From: Lycium barbarum
Lineage: Eukaryota; Streptophyta; Magnoliopsida; Solanales; Solanaceae
Reading direction: 5' to 3'
Assembly: GCF_019175385.1 (NCBI RefSeq)
Contig: NC_083345.1
Location: 112,144,480 to 112,208,479 of the forward strand
Length of the DNA: 64,000 nt
Each line of letters starts with the position of its first letter. Within the stretch, counting starts at the first letter, position 1. Below, piece by piece: positions 23,737 to 36,424 of this stretch. The notes under the pieces are model-generated. The model made no database searches, was not told the DNA's origin, and saw only the letters and a program-made list of their open reading frames with translations. Made by a program: the position numbers and the translations under genes.

Positions 23737-26700
23737 ATGGCCTCCATGGTTTTTGCATCATTGCCTTTGAGTGCTCAATCACATGTCAAATTAAGAACAA
23801 ACTCAAATTACCCTCGTTCTTCATGTTATGTTCCTTTACAGTCCAAGCCAAATTCTTATGTACATTTATCCTACAACATTTCTGATATTGAGTCTTCCAA
23901 ATCTTCATTTACCAAGGGTGATGGTTTCTCTGAATTTTCATTGCTAAAATTTCCAAGAGTTGCTTCAACAGTATCTCCATCTTTGAATATTATTAAAGCC
24001 AGCATGGATGACTCCATATATCGTTTTGACGCATGCAAACTTGAAAAGGTGCCATAAAAATTGGGACAGAGAGAGTAGATACTAATATTATTTGTTTTAA
24101 TACACTTGTTACCTCTTATAGTTCTTTAAAATCCTTTTGTTGTTTCAAATAGATTCAAGATTTGCCTTTCTGCTAAATTTTGTGCCAAAATAGTTAATAT
24201 TATTTCATAGTTATATTTATAGTCCTTTCCGTTTTGTACCTTTTGGGTAAACAATTAGTAATATATTAATTGTTTGTAATCTTTTACAGAAACAAGGCCC
24301 TGTAACACGTACAGATATCCCCCTCAGTGACTACACAGGGAAGGTTCTGCTAATTGTTAATATTCCTCAGCAAGGGTATATATCTCTAATTTGTGAAATG
24401 CACACTTTTGACCCTAAAATAATTGACCACTGCAAGATATTTTCTATTATCTCGGATTTTTTTCTACTTCACGAGCCTTCACTGTCCCGTTTTAAAATTA
24501 TAAAAAGTAATAAAAGAACTTCTGTAAAATGGTGCTTTTTTTTTTGGGCCTTCTAAAAATGGTGCTTGAAATTTAGGAATACGTTGGGAAAATTCTCCTT
24601 TTTTTTTTTTTTTTTTTTTTTTTGTGCATGATTGATAAGGGGGACATAGGAAGGTCTAATTTGGGTAGCATTGCACACCAAGTGATGATAATGGAGCAGA
24701 TTTTGAAGCAGGGATAATATAACTGATAATCACTTTAACATTTATTTTCTGTATCAAAGACATTAAATTATATTTTATGCGAGGAAGTTACTCGATTTTG
24801 CTCAAGTATAACAAATATTACTTATAAAACTCTTTTTGTTTTGTTTTTTATAACCAAAAGGTCTTAAACATTGCTCAAATAACATACAAAATGTCTCTTT
24901 TGTTTTCTCTTAGTAACTTTCAGTGATACTACTTAGACAAAATTAAGTGTCTTTTATGTTATAAAAAAGTAGTGTAGTGACTTTTGTGAAATAAAATAAA
25001 AAGTTGAGTTACCATCAATGAAATTTTAATCTAATTTTTATCATATATAGCAAATAATTGATCTTCAAATTTAAGCAATTATGAATTAGCATGCATATAC
25101 AGTCAAAATTTTCTATAACGTCATTTGTTCGGATATCTTTTGACCGCTATAGTGAGGTGTTGTTATAGAGAACATATAATATAAGTATATAACATAATAT
25201 GAAAGTCAATTCCAAAGAAAACTTGACAGGAAAGATGCAGAAAGTCCAAAACCAAGATTTTTTTTTTAATGCGTATGTGGGATAGTAAAACTATTGTTAT
25301 AGAAAATGACTATTATAGAGAGGTCTGACCGTATATAATTTCATGATTTATCATTATTTATTTTATGTAAGACGAAAAATAAATGCATTCATGTGTTATG
25401 TTCAATTTTTCCTTTCAGTTCTGAATGGTCAAAATCGCAGATCGGCTATCTCAATAAGCTACGTAAAAAGTACTGCACGAAAGGTATCATTTTTCACTTC
25501 TCTTTAATTATCTTCGTCTTCTATACTAGACGATAATATATAATTTATAAATAGTAAATATAACTTTATTTTTGCATGAAGTGATCAAAAACACATTTTA
25601 ACCAATTAAATGTTTAATATGCTGAATCATGTACACAAGGATCGAAAATAAATATTATTGATACCCGCACTGGAGCGCACTTAAATTTAGATCGTGCACT
25701 ACAAGGCCCATCTCCCAACCATCAATAGTTCTAGGATGCCAACAAATATCACGCACTACCTCCGTCTCAAAAAAAAAATGAGGAACAAGGATCAACAAAT
25801 CAAATTTCTGTATGGATTAGGAGTTAGGACATCCATTTTTATTTTAAAACTAAAATTACGTATACATGTTTAGATAGTATATTAAAATATTTTAAATTAA
25901 TAAGTAGTTAATATATAGATATCATGAAGGATATGCATTGAAGAGTTATTTCAAGGGTAAGAATAATGGTTGGAGCTATTAGAAGAGTTTCCCGAAACAA
26001 TGAGTTTACACCAAAAATTCTATATTGAATAATTTGTTTTTTCTTGGTTATGAATGAGTTAATCATGAGGTTTCATGATGTATGTTATTAGCAAACCATA
26101 TATATGATGTCAATTGATGAAATTAATGGAGGTGTAAATCAAAAACATAAACTATATGGAAGCACCCTAGAAAATAAGAACTTTTACAAGCAGGAGTAAT
26201 ACAGAATATATTCATTGCATATTTACCTCGGCAAAGAATTGCAGAGCCTAAATGTGCATTTCAGATGTCTAGGCTCTTCCCAAAAGAATGACATGATAAT
26301 GAAAGTGTAATGCATATTATTAAAATAAGGCAGTTGAAATAGAGTGATATAGGAATGTTATGTGACAGGAGGATACCCGCTAAACTAAAAAGGAATTAAG
26401 TTTTATAGAAAGGTTGTAAGTGTCGCAGAACGGTGTATGAGAATGAATGTTGAGCTTTACGTCCCTACATATTTACAAGATGAGCTAGTGCTGTAGATGT
26501 ACAAATTACGATGAATGTATCATATAAAATTAGACAAGATTAATGCACCAATACAAAAGTCAGGTGAAATTCTAATGATTGAATGTGTTAAGAAAGAATG
26601 CGGTAGATCTAAAACATATATGGTGAGGTAGTCTTAAAGACGTACAATCTTTTGAAATTCATGCAAATTATCAATAAATTGATCATAATTAATGAATGTA

Positions 26701-29700
26701 ACTTTTTTATTTTGTAAATATAAATGATATCAACTAGTGAAATTAAAATTTAGTTACAATTATAAGCTTAAATTTATAAGCTCAGTATTTCTTAAGAATC
26801 TCTTTGTTTTTGTTTAGCGATTATTATGTTAGGAGAAATGATATAGACTTAAGTATTAAAGAACCTCCAAGTTATTAAATATTGGAATAAAATAGGTCAA
26901 AATTAAGTAAAAAAAGATGCCTTATTAGAATTAGATAGTCATATCATATCCAACTAGTTAGAGATTAAATGTGTTGTTCTAGTAGTTGTATTTGCTTGAC
27001 TTTGTTTTGATTTTAATTTTCAAAATAGTCATATCATTTATAATATTTATTTTAAAAGAAAAACATGGTTGCAGTTTAGCCAAAACAAAGGACATATAGC
27101 TTCAAAAAGTTAAAATAACTTTCAGAAGATATAATTCATAGACTCTAACTTGGCCTCAGCTAACACAACTAGGCACCTAAATTTGCATAAAGTTGAACTC
27201 GTAAATACAAATATTGATGTGACACTGACGTGACACATAAATTTTGGAGGTGTCTAAATGATCATTTGTAAGTTGGAGTGTTCAACTGACAGAGTGGAGA
27301 CAAGTTAAGGTGCCTACTTGTGCATATCCAAAGTTGGAGTGCATACTTGCCAGCTGAGACCAAGTTTGAGGGCTTGTTTATGTATTGTGCCCTTTCAAAA
27401 TAAAGCACAACTATACTATAACAGATGTTTGAAAATCAAACATAAAGCATATAGCTAACTGAATTATATTTTCGTACCGTTTTCTATTTCTATTGGTGTG
27501 AAAGATATTTCTCCTCCTTTTTTTTTTTGCAGGATTTGAAGTTTTAGGATTTTTGTATGACAAGAATGAACTCGAAAAACAAGAACATTTTCGTGCAAGA
27601 TGGAAAGGTCTTTTCCATCATCACAAGAATGAACTCGATGAAAAATCAGTTACAGAAATTCTTGGCAAAGTTGAATTTCCAATTTTCGGGATGGTAGGCT
27701 CTAATTTTTCTTTTGTGTGGACGATGTGATATTTTATACTTATTAACCTGATTAATCTAGTTTGTCTTGCATAATAAGACTCATTAAAGAGGGAATCTCT
27801 CCCTCTAGAAGATCTCATAATTTATGGATCGAACCCGAAATATCTTTAATCATGAGTAGAAGGATCTCATACACTTATATTTTTAAATATATATTTAAGA
27901 AGTATTTAAGCGAATAAATAATTTTCTACTCACGAATAGAAGTTTCTTAAATGAAGTTGTTGTCCGGTTGTAGAGACACAACTTCAACTTCCAATACCTT
28001 TTTTCTAACTTCAACTTCAATTACTTAACTCATATGTTATCGAAACAGCTACAAAAGATTGACACGTCAAAGTCGATTAGGTTACCATCTGGTCCCTAGT
28101 AAATTGTGTGAATTTTGTCCCTTTACATGAAAAAATATATATATATTCAATAGCTTAGTTTTAGAATATTATTACCCTCAAATTTGGAATAGCAATATAA
28201 ATTTAACTTAACACATATGCAGTGAAATGTTTGAAAATTATTAATTCATTAAGGTTATGGAATATCCAAGGGTGAAAATCATTTCACCCCGCAACATTGC
28301 TTTATAAATCAAACTCTCCAGTCAATTTTTAAAAATAGACATTCTCCCCCCTTATCCTATGCAACATCTAATTTACCTTTGAACATTTTATATTTCTCCA
28401 TCAATATAATTCTTTTTTTATATTATATTGAAAATTTTATTTTTCGACCTTGATAGTTATAGATTTTTATTTAAGTTCATTAACATGATAAGTAGAATAA
28501 TTCTTTTATGAATTTATTTCAAGATCTAATGCAATTTTTATGATTTTTATTTTAAAATTACATGCATTATGTATATATGTGTTTGTGTTAATTATTCCCT
28601 TTTGGTAATAAAGAAATTAGTTACCATATATTTGTGTTTGTATTAATTATTTGTGTGTGTGTGTGTGAAAGAGAGAGAGAGAGAGAGAGCGCGTGTATAT
28701 TTAAGTTTCACTTATCTCTTATTCTCTATAGGCTATAAAGATAAATGAATTTTCATTGTCATTAATCAAATACTTTTTAAATTATAATTTAAAATTTATT
28801 CATCATATAAATAGATATCTTTATAAAAAAAATCATTATAAGATATACCTCTATTTTTATTGATTATTTTTATAGTACCTACAGTAAAATATGTTTATAA
28901 ATTTATCATATTGATATTTTCATTATTCTTAGTAAACTTATTTTTTATTAATCTGCTCATTTATTTCATTATAGAACGTCATTAGCTTATATACTAAATT
29001 AGGATATTTTTATTTTTTTTGGTCTCGAAAATAATACTATTTTTATAGAAGATTTATTACATAGATTAAGAAAATAAAAAAATCAAAATTTTAAAGAAGT
29101 AAAAAAAAAAAGTAACAAAAGTTGATAATGTAAGGGTAAATAATCGTTTAAAAAAGTCAATTAGAAAAAGGAGTGAGCATATCTGTTAGGTTTGCAATAG
29201 AGAGGGGAAGGAAGTGTTTGATTTACGTCTCAATTCGGAACAAGTTAGGATTCACCCGATCTTAACTATAAATTTCGAGTTAGAACTTTTATCTAAACAC
29301 TGACGTAATGTTTTACTTAATTAACAGGTTGAACTGAATAGAGAGTATGGACATGGTTGGGTGAACCAACGAAAGGAAGATAAAGATCTTTGGCACTTAC
29401 TCAGGAATAAAACCATTAGTGGTGGGGAAGAAGAAAACAAAATCAAAGAAGATTTCGAAGCATTTCTAGTAGATCGACAGGGAATCCCTCAGAAGCACTA
29501 CCCTCGGTTTGACTATGAAACGTTCGAATCGCAACCCAAGGTATCTGGTGGTGATCCCGGTCCAAGCGCTGGACAACGACCAGACACTCGCTATCCTATA
29601 GAGGTATTTATTCCATTAAAAGAGTGATGAATCAATTCAGAATATATGAAAGATAGCCTTAATATATTTTTTTGTCTCTATTTATGTGATATTTTTCGCG

Positions 29701-32700
29701 AGTTAATTTGACTAAATTTTAAAGTGAAATTGAATAAGATTAATTCAATATTTTAAGATTAAAATTTATATACTTGAAACTACATGAAAAGTACTGTAAG
29801 TTGCAACTTTTCTCATATCAAAATAGTGAAAAAATACATCTTAAAATGTTGGTCAAAGTTCATGCAATATGAATCTCAAAAACGAAAAATATCACATAAG
29901 TTGGATAGAGGGAGTAGCATTTTTGGTCCCTAAGTTAATGGTAGATTGTCCTTTTGGTCCTTGAGATATGTGACCCAACATATTTAACTTTCAATTAATT
30001 AAAATGTGTATTTTGATCCCTCTATGCAGAAAATATGTTATATTACTACTATTAAGAAAAGTAAGTCCAACTCACTTTCGTCGTCCGTTTTCACTTTAAT
30101 TTTTAAAAAAAAATGTGAGCCCCACCCATATATATTAAACAAAACAACTAATATAAAAAAATTGTGGACCCCATAATTCTATGGTATATATATATTCGTT
30201 CCAATTTTTAAAAAAAAAAGTTGTGGGTCCCATATATATTAAACAACAACTAATATTAAAAAAATAGTGCAAATTAATAATGTCAAAAAAAAAGTGCACC
30301 CCATATTAAAAAATCAAACAATATTCATGTAATTTTCAAAGTATCTCATTAAGTCAATAATGATGGATTTATTACCACATGTGTATTCGTAGCAAACACT
30401 AATATAATAAAGTTTTAAATACGGAGCACAAATTACAATAAGAAAAGTGAGTCCAACTCATTTTCGTCGTCCGTTTCCAATTTAATTTTCTTTTTAAAAA
30501 ATTTTGGGCCCCACCCATATATATTAAACAAAACAACTAATATTAAAAATGTGGGCCCCATAATTCTATGGTATATATATATCCGTTCCAATTTTTTTTT
30601 AAAAGTTATGGGCTCCATATATATATTAAACAACAACTAATATTAAAAAATAGTGCAAATTAATAATGTAAAAAAAAAAGTGCACCCCATATTAAAAAAT
30701 CAAACACTAATCATGTAATTTTCAAAGTATCTCATTCAGTCAATAATGATGGATTCATTGTCACGTGCGTATTCGTAGCAAACACTAATATAATAAAGTT
30801 TTAAATACGGAGCACAAACTACAATGTTATATTAATCGTGTTTTGAACAAAAAAAAATTGTGGACCCCATAATTCTATGGTATATATATATTCGTTCCAA
30901 ATTTTTTTTTAAAAAGTTGTGGGCCCCATATATATTAAACAACAACTAATATTAAAAAAAGTGCAAATTAATAATGTCAAAAAAAAAAAAGTGCACCCCA
31001 TATTAAAAAATCAAACAATATTCATGTAATTTCCAAAATATCTCATTAAGTCAATAATGATGGATTCATTGCCACGTGCGTATTGTAGCAAACACTAATA
31101 TAATAAAGTTTTAAATACAGAGCACAAACTACAATGTTATATTAATCGTGTTTCATGTAATTTCCAAAGTATCTCATTAAGTCAATAATGATGGATTCAT
31201 TGCCACGTGCGTATTCGTAGCAAACACTAATATAATAAAATTTTAAATACGAAGCACAAACTATAATGTTATATTAATCGTGTTTTGATTATAGTAACCC
31301 GTGTGTGTGTGTATATATATATATGCATAAAAATAGTGCAAATTAATAATGTCCAAAAGGGTGGGTCCCATACTAAAAAACACCAAGCAATATAAAAAAT
31401 AAAAATAAAAAAATAAGAAACTATATAAAGCATGGGTTTAGACCCATGCTTCGTCGTCCGTTGTCCCTTAAAAAAATGGTGGGCCCCATACTAAATAACA
31501 CCGAGCAATAAAAAAAAGTGGAACTCACCATCTCCAAACTCATGGGAAAAAAAAAGTGGACCCTATATTATCAAAATCAAGCAATATCAAAAAATAAATA
31601 AAGATGAACCCCATATTAAAAAAAATATAATGTTAGAAAAAAAGTGTTGGCTTTATATTTTGTAGCAAACACTATAATAAAGTTTTAGATACGGAGCACA
31701 AACTACAATGTTATATTAATCGTGTTTGAACATAGCATATGTATATATATTATATGCATAAAAATAGTACAAACTAATAATGTCCAAAAAAAAAAAGTGC
31801 ATCCCATAAAGGGTGGACATCATACTAAACAACATCAAGCAATATAAAAATAAAAAATAAAAAAAAAAAAAAATTGGAACCCACCATCTCCAAACTCACT
31901 GTAAAAAAAAAAAAATGGACCCCATATTAACAATATCAAAAAAAAAAAAAAGTGAACCCCATATTAAAAAAATAATGTAAAAAAAAAAGTGCAGACTTTG
32001 TATTCGTAGTAAACACTAATATACTAAAGTTTTAGATACAAAGTACAAACTACAATGTTATGTTAATCGTGTTTTGAACATAGTGTGTGTGTATATATAT
32101 ATATGCATAACAATAGTGCAAATTAATAATGTCCAAAAACAAAAGTGCACTTCATATTAAAAAATCAAACAATATTCATATAATTTTCAAAGTATCTCAT
32201 TAAGTCAATAATGATTGATTCATTGCCACGTGCGTATCAATCCATTAGTGGGAGCAAATAAAATTGTTTTTCTTCAAAAGTTAAGTAGTCAAACCATACA
32301 GTTTTCTTTCTTTTTTTATATTAGCCTGAGATCTAATCTAGATATTAAACTGTTGTATTTGCTATTCCGCCATGTCATTTATTTGTTATGTTCACTAAAA
32401 TAAATATACTTAAAATATTTTTATTTTAAAATAACATAGAATTTAATTACTTTTTTATTTTGATCAAATAATGAATAAGGTAATTTAGTCAAATTTAATT
32501 CTAATCGACGTTTTCTTAAAAAACCATGCAAAAGACAACATGACAAGTAAAATGAGCTAAACCGAGAATTTGAATTAGAATTATCCAAATCAAAATTTGA
32601 TAAAAAATAATAAGTATTTTACACCTTTAAATTAATCGAATTAAAATTAAAAGTATCAACTGATGCTTAAATATTGCTATTGTTTTATCTCAAAGAGAGG

Positions 32701-32842
32701 AAAATAGTTTCCTTTTAAACAAGTCTTCTCTTTTAAAAAATATTAATAAATTTGCCGATTTTGTATTCGTAACAAACATTAATATATTAAAATTTTAGAT
32801 ACGGAGCACAAACTACAATGTTATATTAATCGTGTTTTAAAC

Positions 32843-32916
<74 letters not shown>

Positions 32917-35900
32917 CACTATTCAAAGACAACTACATACACATAGATACATTATAATCTAAAATGTTGGGCCCGTGCGCAACACGGGCATAGACTGTCT
33001 AGTTTGACTATATATAGAACAATATTACCGTTAAATATGATAAAACAATATAGACTCAACACAATACATGAGTAATTTAGTGGTGAAACAATTAATAATT
33101 AAGGTTCATTTGTGAATATTCGCAAGCAAAAGGATCAAAAGTGCACAATGCAATTAATTGAAGGTTTGATGTACTTAATCAAATATTATAGGGACTAAAA
33201 TTAAAATTTATGAATAATTGAGGGACCAAAAATGATACTAATAGTTTTTAATTTCTTATTTCAATTCAATTCGGACGTCATTTTCTTAATTGTTTTCGTA
33301 TAACATTTAATTAAAGGTACATAATTACTACAAATTATACTCTATTTTTTTATAATTAAAATCGCCTTATACATGCATGAAAAAGTTGATCAGAAATGTC
33401 GTTTAACATTAGAAATAATATATTCATTGGGTACAAAAATTAAGAAAGAAAAAATATTTTTCTTATATTTTTAACATGGCATAGCATTGAATGGGTACAA
33501 AAGCTTGTCGACATTAAGAGTAAGATTAAAAATTTCAATTAAATAGTTTTTAGATATTAAAGTGAGTCATCCTTTTTGAAATGGCGGGGTAAAGAAATTA
33601 TTTATTTTTCCTATAAAAATGAAAAAAAAGTAATTCAAATACTGATAACAATGGAGTATATGTCTGATGAGTTATATTTCTTGAGTTAATTTTATCATTC
33701 CCAAGCAGAATCATAGTTTGGAACTTTGGTTTTTGGACTCATAATTAAATTTAAGTAAGTAATGAACCATTATTTTAATACAAGTAATCAATAACCAAAT
33801 TGTTACATTTTTAGTAACTTCAGATGCAAAACAAGCAGGCCAATATATATTTTAAATATTCCTTGTCAAAATTTCATTTATTCGTTTAAATTGAAGTTTA
33901 CTTTTTTTCTTTTTAAGAATTAACGTCAAAGTTGACTCTTTGTGTTTCACCTATTTCCAGAATGAAATTGCTCAATTTTTTAAAGAGTGGTGAAACAGAG
34001 TGGCCATCAGCAAAGTTGACATATTCTTCATATTGTTTTATGGAGTGCTTTGGTAAAATTAAACAATTTACATCAAAGTTAATGATGTATTGCTCATATT
34101 GTGTGTACGTCGTAGCAAAATAATGTACTGGGGATACATGTTATTAATAAATAATGTTGGTAATTTTTTTACGTATTTATTCCTAAGTTTTGCCTGAGCT
34201 TCAAGGGCTAATTTCATATTATTTTAAGGAACTTTTAAAAACTTATGGCCTAACACTCTTATTTATATTTTTAGTTTATATACCTAGTCAGAGTGTATCC
34301 AATGTATTAGCTAGGAATTTGGTTAGATTATGTATATGTGTTTAAAAAAATCATAAAATATGTATAAATAATAGATTTTGAACCCATTAAATTTTGTGGA
34401 CATAATCACTGAAAATTGAATTACCGAGTCGAACCGAAATTTCGGTAATGCAATAGTCTGTAATTCGATAATTAATACGGTATTCGATTATGGTAATTCA
34501 GAATTTAGGTAATTAATTTCGATATTCAATTTTGGTAATTCGATAACCGGTACCCAAGTTTTCATGGCAGACACTGATGTGGGAATTTGTTGTTTTCTAT
34601 TTTCTTTTTCGTACTCTCTTCTACAATTTACAAATTACGTAATAAATTATGTACGAATATAAAATATAGTAAGCTGCGAATAAAGTATAATAATGGAACC
34701 CTTCTTTCTTTTAAATTAAATATATACGTATATGGATGAACTTTTCTAGTCCGTATAAACATTATAAAAAAAAAAAGGAGAAGTTTAAAGTACATATTTG
34801 TTCACTAGATGCGCCTGTGCACAGCACGGGCATATGCCTGACATCACTATTACTAAAATGATGTAATGATATCAAGCTGGCAAAAGATTAACAATATAAT
34901 AACATTTCATATGATGTACATTTATTTGAGGAACAAAGTCATACAATATCCAAAATATGTATTTGTAACAAAACACATTCTTTAGCTTGCTTCCACTGAT
35001 GAGAAAGACAAAAGAAGATGCATCCTCATAAAAGTTGATCATTCCAAAGACCTTGTTGTATATCATCTGGGGAAAAAGAGATGGAAATGTTAATCTTTGA
35101 GAAACATATCATGACCCAAAAAAAAAATCTAGGATGAATAGGTAAGGCAGTTGGGTTTACATTAAAAAGCGAAGCAAGCTATAAGTGCTGCTAATGCATC
35201 ACATTGGCATCCTTTTGCACCAAGTAAAATTATATTCTGGATTTGTTTCAAAAACTTGCTTATCCGCAGTTTTCAAAAAGTGACACGTTGACGGAGGTTC
35301 ATTCTTACTTCCAGAGGTTTATGTTGATACAAGCTAATAGGGCTTATGAGGCTCTCAAATTTATGTCAGGCGTTGCAACCACATTCACTACAGGGGTATG
35401 CAAATTAAATGCTCATAAAGTAACACTTCTAGCTTCTCATGTCTGATAATAATACAAGCATATATGGAAGGCTATAGACAGGATTGGGAGCTTTAGGGTA
35501 GTGGAATATAGTGAGGTCAGCAGTGGGACAATGACACTAACTTGAAAAATTGAAGAATACTAGGCAAGGTATTAGATACCCAAGACATTTTTAAAGAATG
35601 GGGCACCAAGCAATAAGCAAAGATAAACATGATGGCAAAAAAGGTTCGGAAAAAGATTAAATCCTGTATTACAAGCTAGAGATTTAGATCTTATATTTAG
35701 AGCTTCATCGGAGCTCACATAGATGACATGTGTCCTTTAATTACGTTAGTCAACTGAGGAAAAGCGGAATAGTTAAGATACAGTGGGCTGGAATGGAATT
35801 CTTTTATACCATCTACGGGAGTGGGCGTAAAATAGTTCCATCCAGGAGGAGATCCCTTGTTTACATATCAAAGTGGAGTAACTACCAGAAATTCTTTTAT

Positions 35901-36237
35901 ACCATCTACGGGAGTGGGCTGTTTTTTCCTTTTATAAGCATCAGTCTCTCCCTCTTTAGATAGTACCAACTTCTTGTTGCTTGTAGTATTATCCACAAAT
36001 TCTTGTACTAGATTTTCAAAGGTATTTTTTTCTGTGCCATTTACACCATGAGATTGCCTAGCATTATTTCCACTCTCAACAGTTTGTTTCCTTTTCCCAT
36101 TCAAGATTTGACGCAGATCACCTTTAATTTAACTCTTTATTTTGGTTAATAACTTTTTTTATCGTCTTTTGCAGGTGGAGAAAATGAAGAAGAGAAAGAT
36201 GAACGCATTGAAGATCTTACTTGAGAAAATTGGTTGA
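23737..36237 (+). CDS. Glutathione-peroxidase-fold protein lacking the catalytic residues, probable plastid protein
   Basis: Six exons keep one frame: 23737-24048, 24290-24375, 25419-25483, 27533-27693, 29328-29603 and 36175-36237 (963 nt, 320 aa). All junctions are GT-AG. Residues 1 to about 90 are Ser-rich and poor in acids, like a plastid transit peptide. The fold follows: IPLSDYTGKVLLIVN (plant GPX LSxxKGKVLLIVN), YLNKLRKKY, GFEVLGF, VEFPIFGMVELN (EYPIFDKVDVN), IKEDFEAFLVDRQG (IKWNFTKFLVDKEG) and a last exon starting after PIE, as in plant GPX genes. The catalytic set is gone: VASKCGLT became IPQQGSEW (no Cys), FPCNQFGG became FLYDKNEL, and WN became ED. It is longer than usual plastid GPX (about 235 aa) through additions in exons 1, 4 and 5. 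Peroxidase activity is unlikely. It is either a pseudo-enzyme or an early pseudogene with an intact frame. The last, distant exon is the least certain. Confidence 0.75.
24049..25418 (+). other. Introns 1 and 2 of the GPX-like gene (exon 2 between)
   Basis: Intron 1 is 24049-24289 and intron 2 is 24376-25418. Intron 2 has a T run at about 24599-24622 and a MITE at 25098-25333. Exon 2 is only 86 nt and exon 3 65 nt. The joins are phase 2 then phase 1, and they create the QGS and KGF peptides. Confidence 0.75.
25098..25333. mobile_element. MITE in intron 2
   Basis: The ends are inverted copies: TACAGTCAAAATTTTCTATAAC at the left (diverged) against TACGGTCAGACCTCTCTATAA on the reverse strand at the right. 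Both carry TTTCTATAAC words, with TA flanks. It is about 236 bp with no coding capacity. Confidence 0.6.
25484..27532 (+). other. Intron 3 of the GPX-like gene (2.05 kb)
   Basis: AT-rich. About 27130-27400 resembles a short repeat with words such as AAGTTGGAGTG occurring twice. No exon-like frame is supported. Confidence 0.6.
27694..29327 (+). other. Intron 4 of the GPX-like gene (1.63 kb)
   Basis: AT-rich. A (GT)n(GA)n microsatellite lies at 28651-28689. Nothing else is recognised. Confidence 0.65.
29667..29914. mobile_element. Stowaway-like MITE in intron 5
   Basis: The inverted ends contain TATTTATGTGATATTTTTCG (left) and its complement at the right, then GATAGAGGGAG before a TA. These are the usual words of Solanaceae Stowaway elements. 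It is about 248 bp. Confidence 0.65.
30040..33002 (+). mobile_element. Helitron-like element with an internally amplified segment
   Basis: The 3' terminus is typical: stem GCCCGTG / CACGGGC (32971-32989) followed 9 bp later by CTAG (32999-33002) and a T. The 5' side has CTACTATTAAGAAAAG then TTTCGTCGTCCG near 30050-30085, words repeated at 30437-30475 and 31424-31460. A segment containing TATTCGTAGCAAACACTAAT recurs near 30383, 30770, 31081, 31212, 31658, 32001 and 32763, usually with TACGGAGCACAAACTACAAT after it. There is no Rep/helicase, so the unit is non-autonomous. The 5' limit is approximate. Confidence 0.6.
32846..32914. repeat. (AT)n microsatellite
   Basis: About 34 uninterrupted AT units, just before the Helitron 3' terminus. 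Confidence 0.95.
35243..36104. other. Coding-like pieces inside intron 5, not recognised
   Basis: On the plus strand, after TTATCCGCAG (an acceptor-like site), an open stretch reads EVHSYFQRFMLIQANRAYEA and then LKFMSGVATTFTTG to about 35395. On the minus strand, 36104-35868 reads MNGKRKQTVESGNNARQSHG, then ENLVQEFVDNTT, and ends at LVVTPL. Both have protein-like composition but no family was recognised. They may be captured gene fragments or part of an unrecognised transposon. A 30-bp exact direct repeat (35797-35826 and 35890-35919) lies in the same area. Confidence 0.3.
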
Positions 36238-36424
36238 AAGTTGTAGAAACTTCAAATATTCTAGCTCTAATATTTTGTTTTCCAACATATTGGGACTTGT
36301 TTTGTTTTCTAACATTTTGAAACATGTGCTAACTCTTGAAAACAATTTTTGTATATTTTGTTTCTATAGATATTATGAGCTATGATTCCGCTTATTAATT
36401 GTTTCAACTTTCGAGATTATTTTA
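36238..36424 (+). other. Probable 3' UTR of the GPX-like gene
   Basis: T-rich sequence directly after the stop codon. No perfect AATAAA was seen, which is common in plants. It ends where the CACTA-like sequence begins. Confidence 0.45.

Larger units (their letters stand above)
29604..36174 (+). other. Intron 5 of the GPX-like gene (6.57 kb), filled with repeats
   Basis: It contains a Stowaway-like MITE (29667-29914), a Helitron-like repeat array (about 30040-33002), AT microsatellites, and coding-like pieces near 35260-35395 (plus) and 35868-36104 (minus) whose origin is not recognised. The donor follows PIE in exon 5 and the acceptor precedes VEKMKKRK in exon 6. Confidence 0.6.

Noticed and set aside
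33932..34123. Small plus-strand frame after a TATTTCCAG site as an alternative GPX exon
   Set aside because: In the frame that follows the acceptor, a stop appears after ten codons. The longer frame has near-repeated low-complexity sequence and no GPX similarity.
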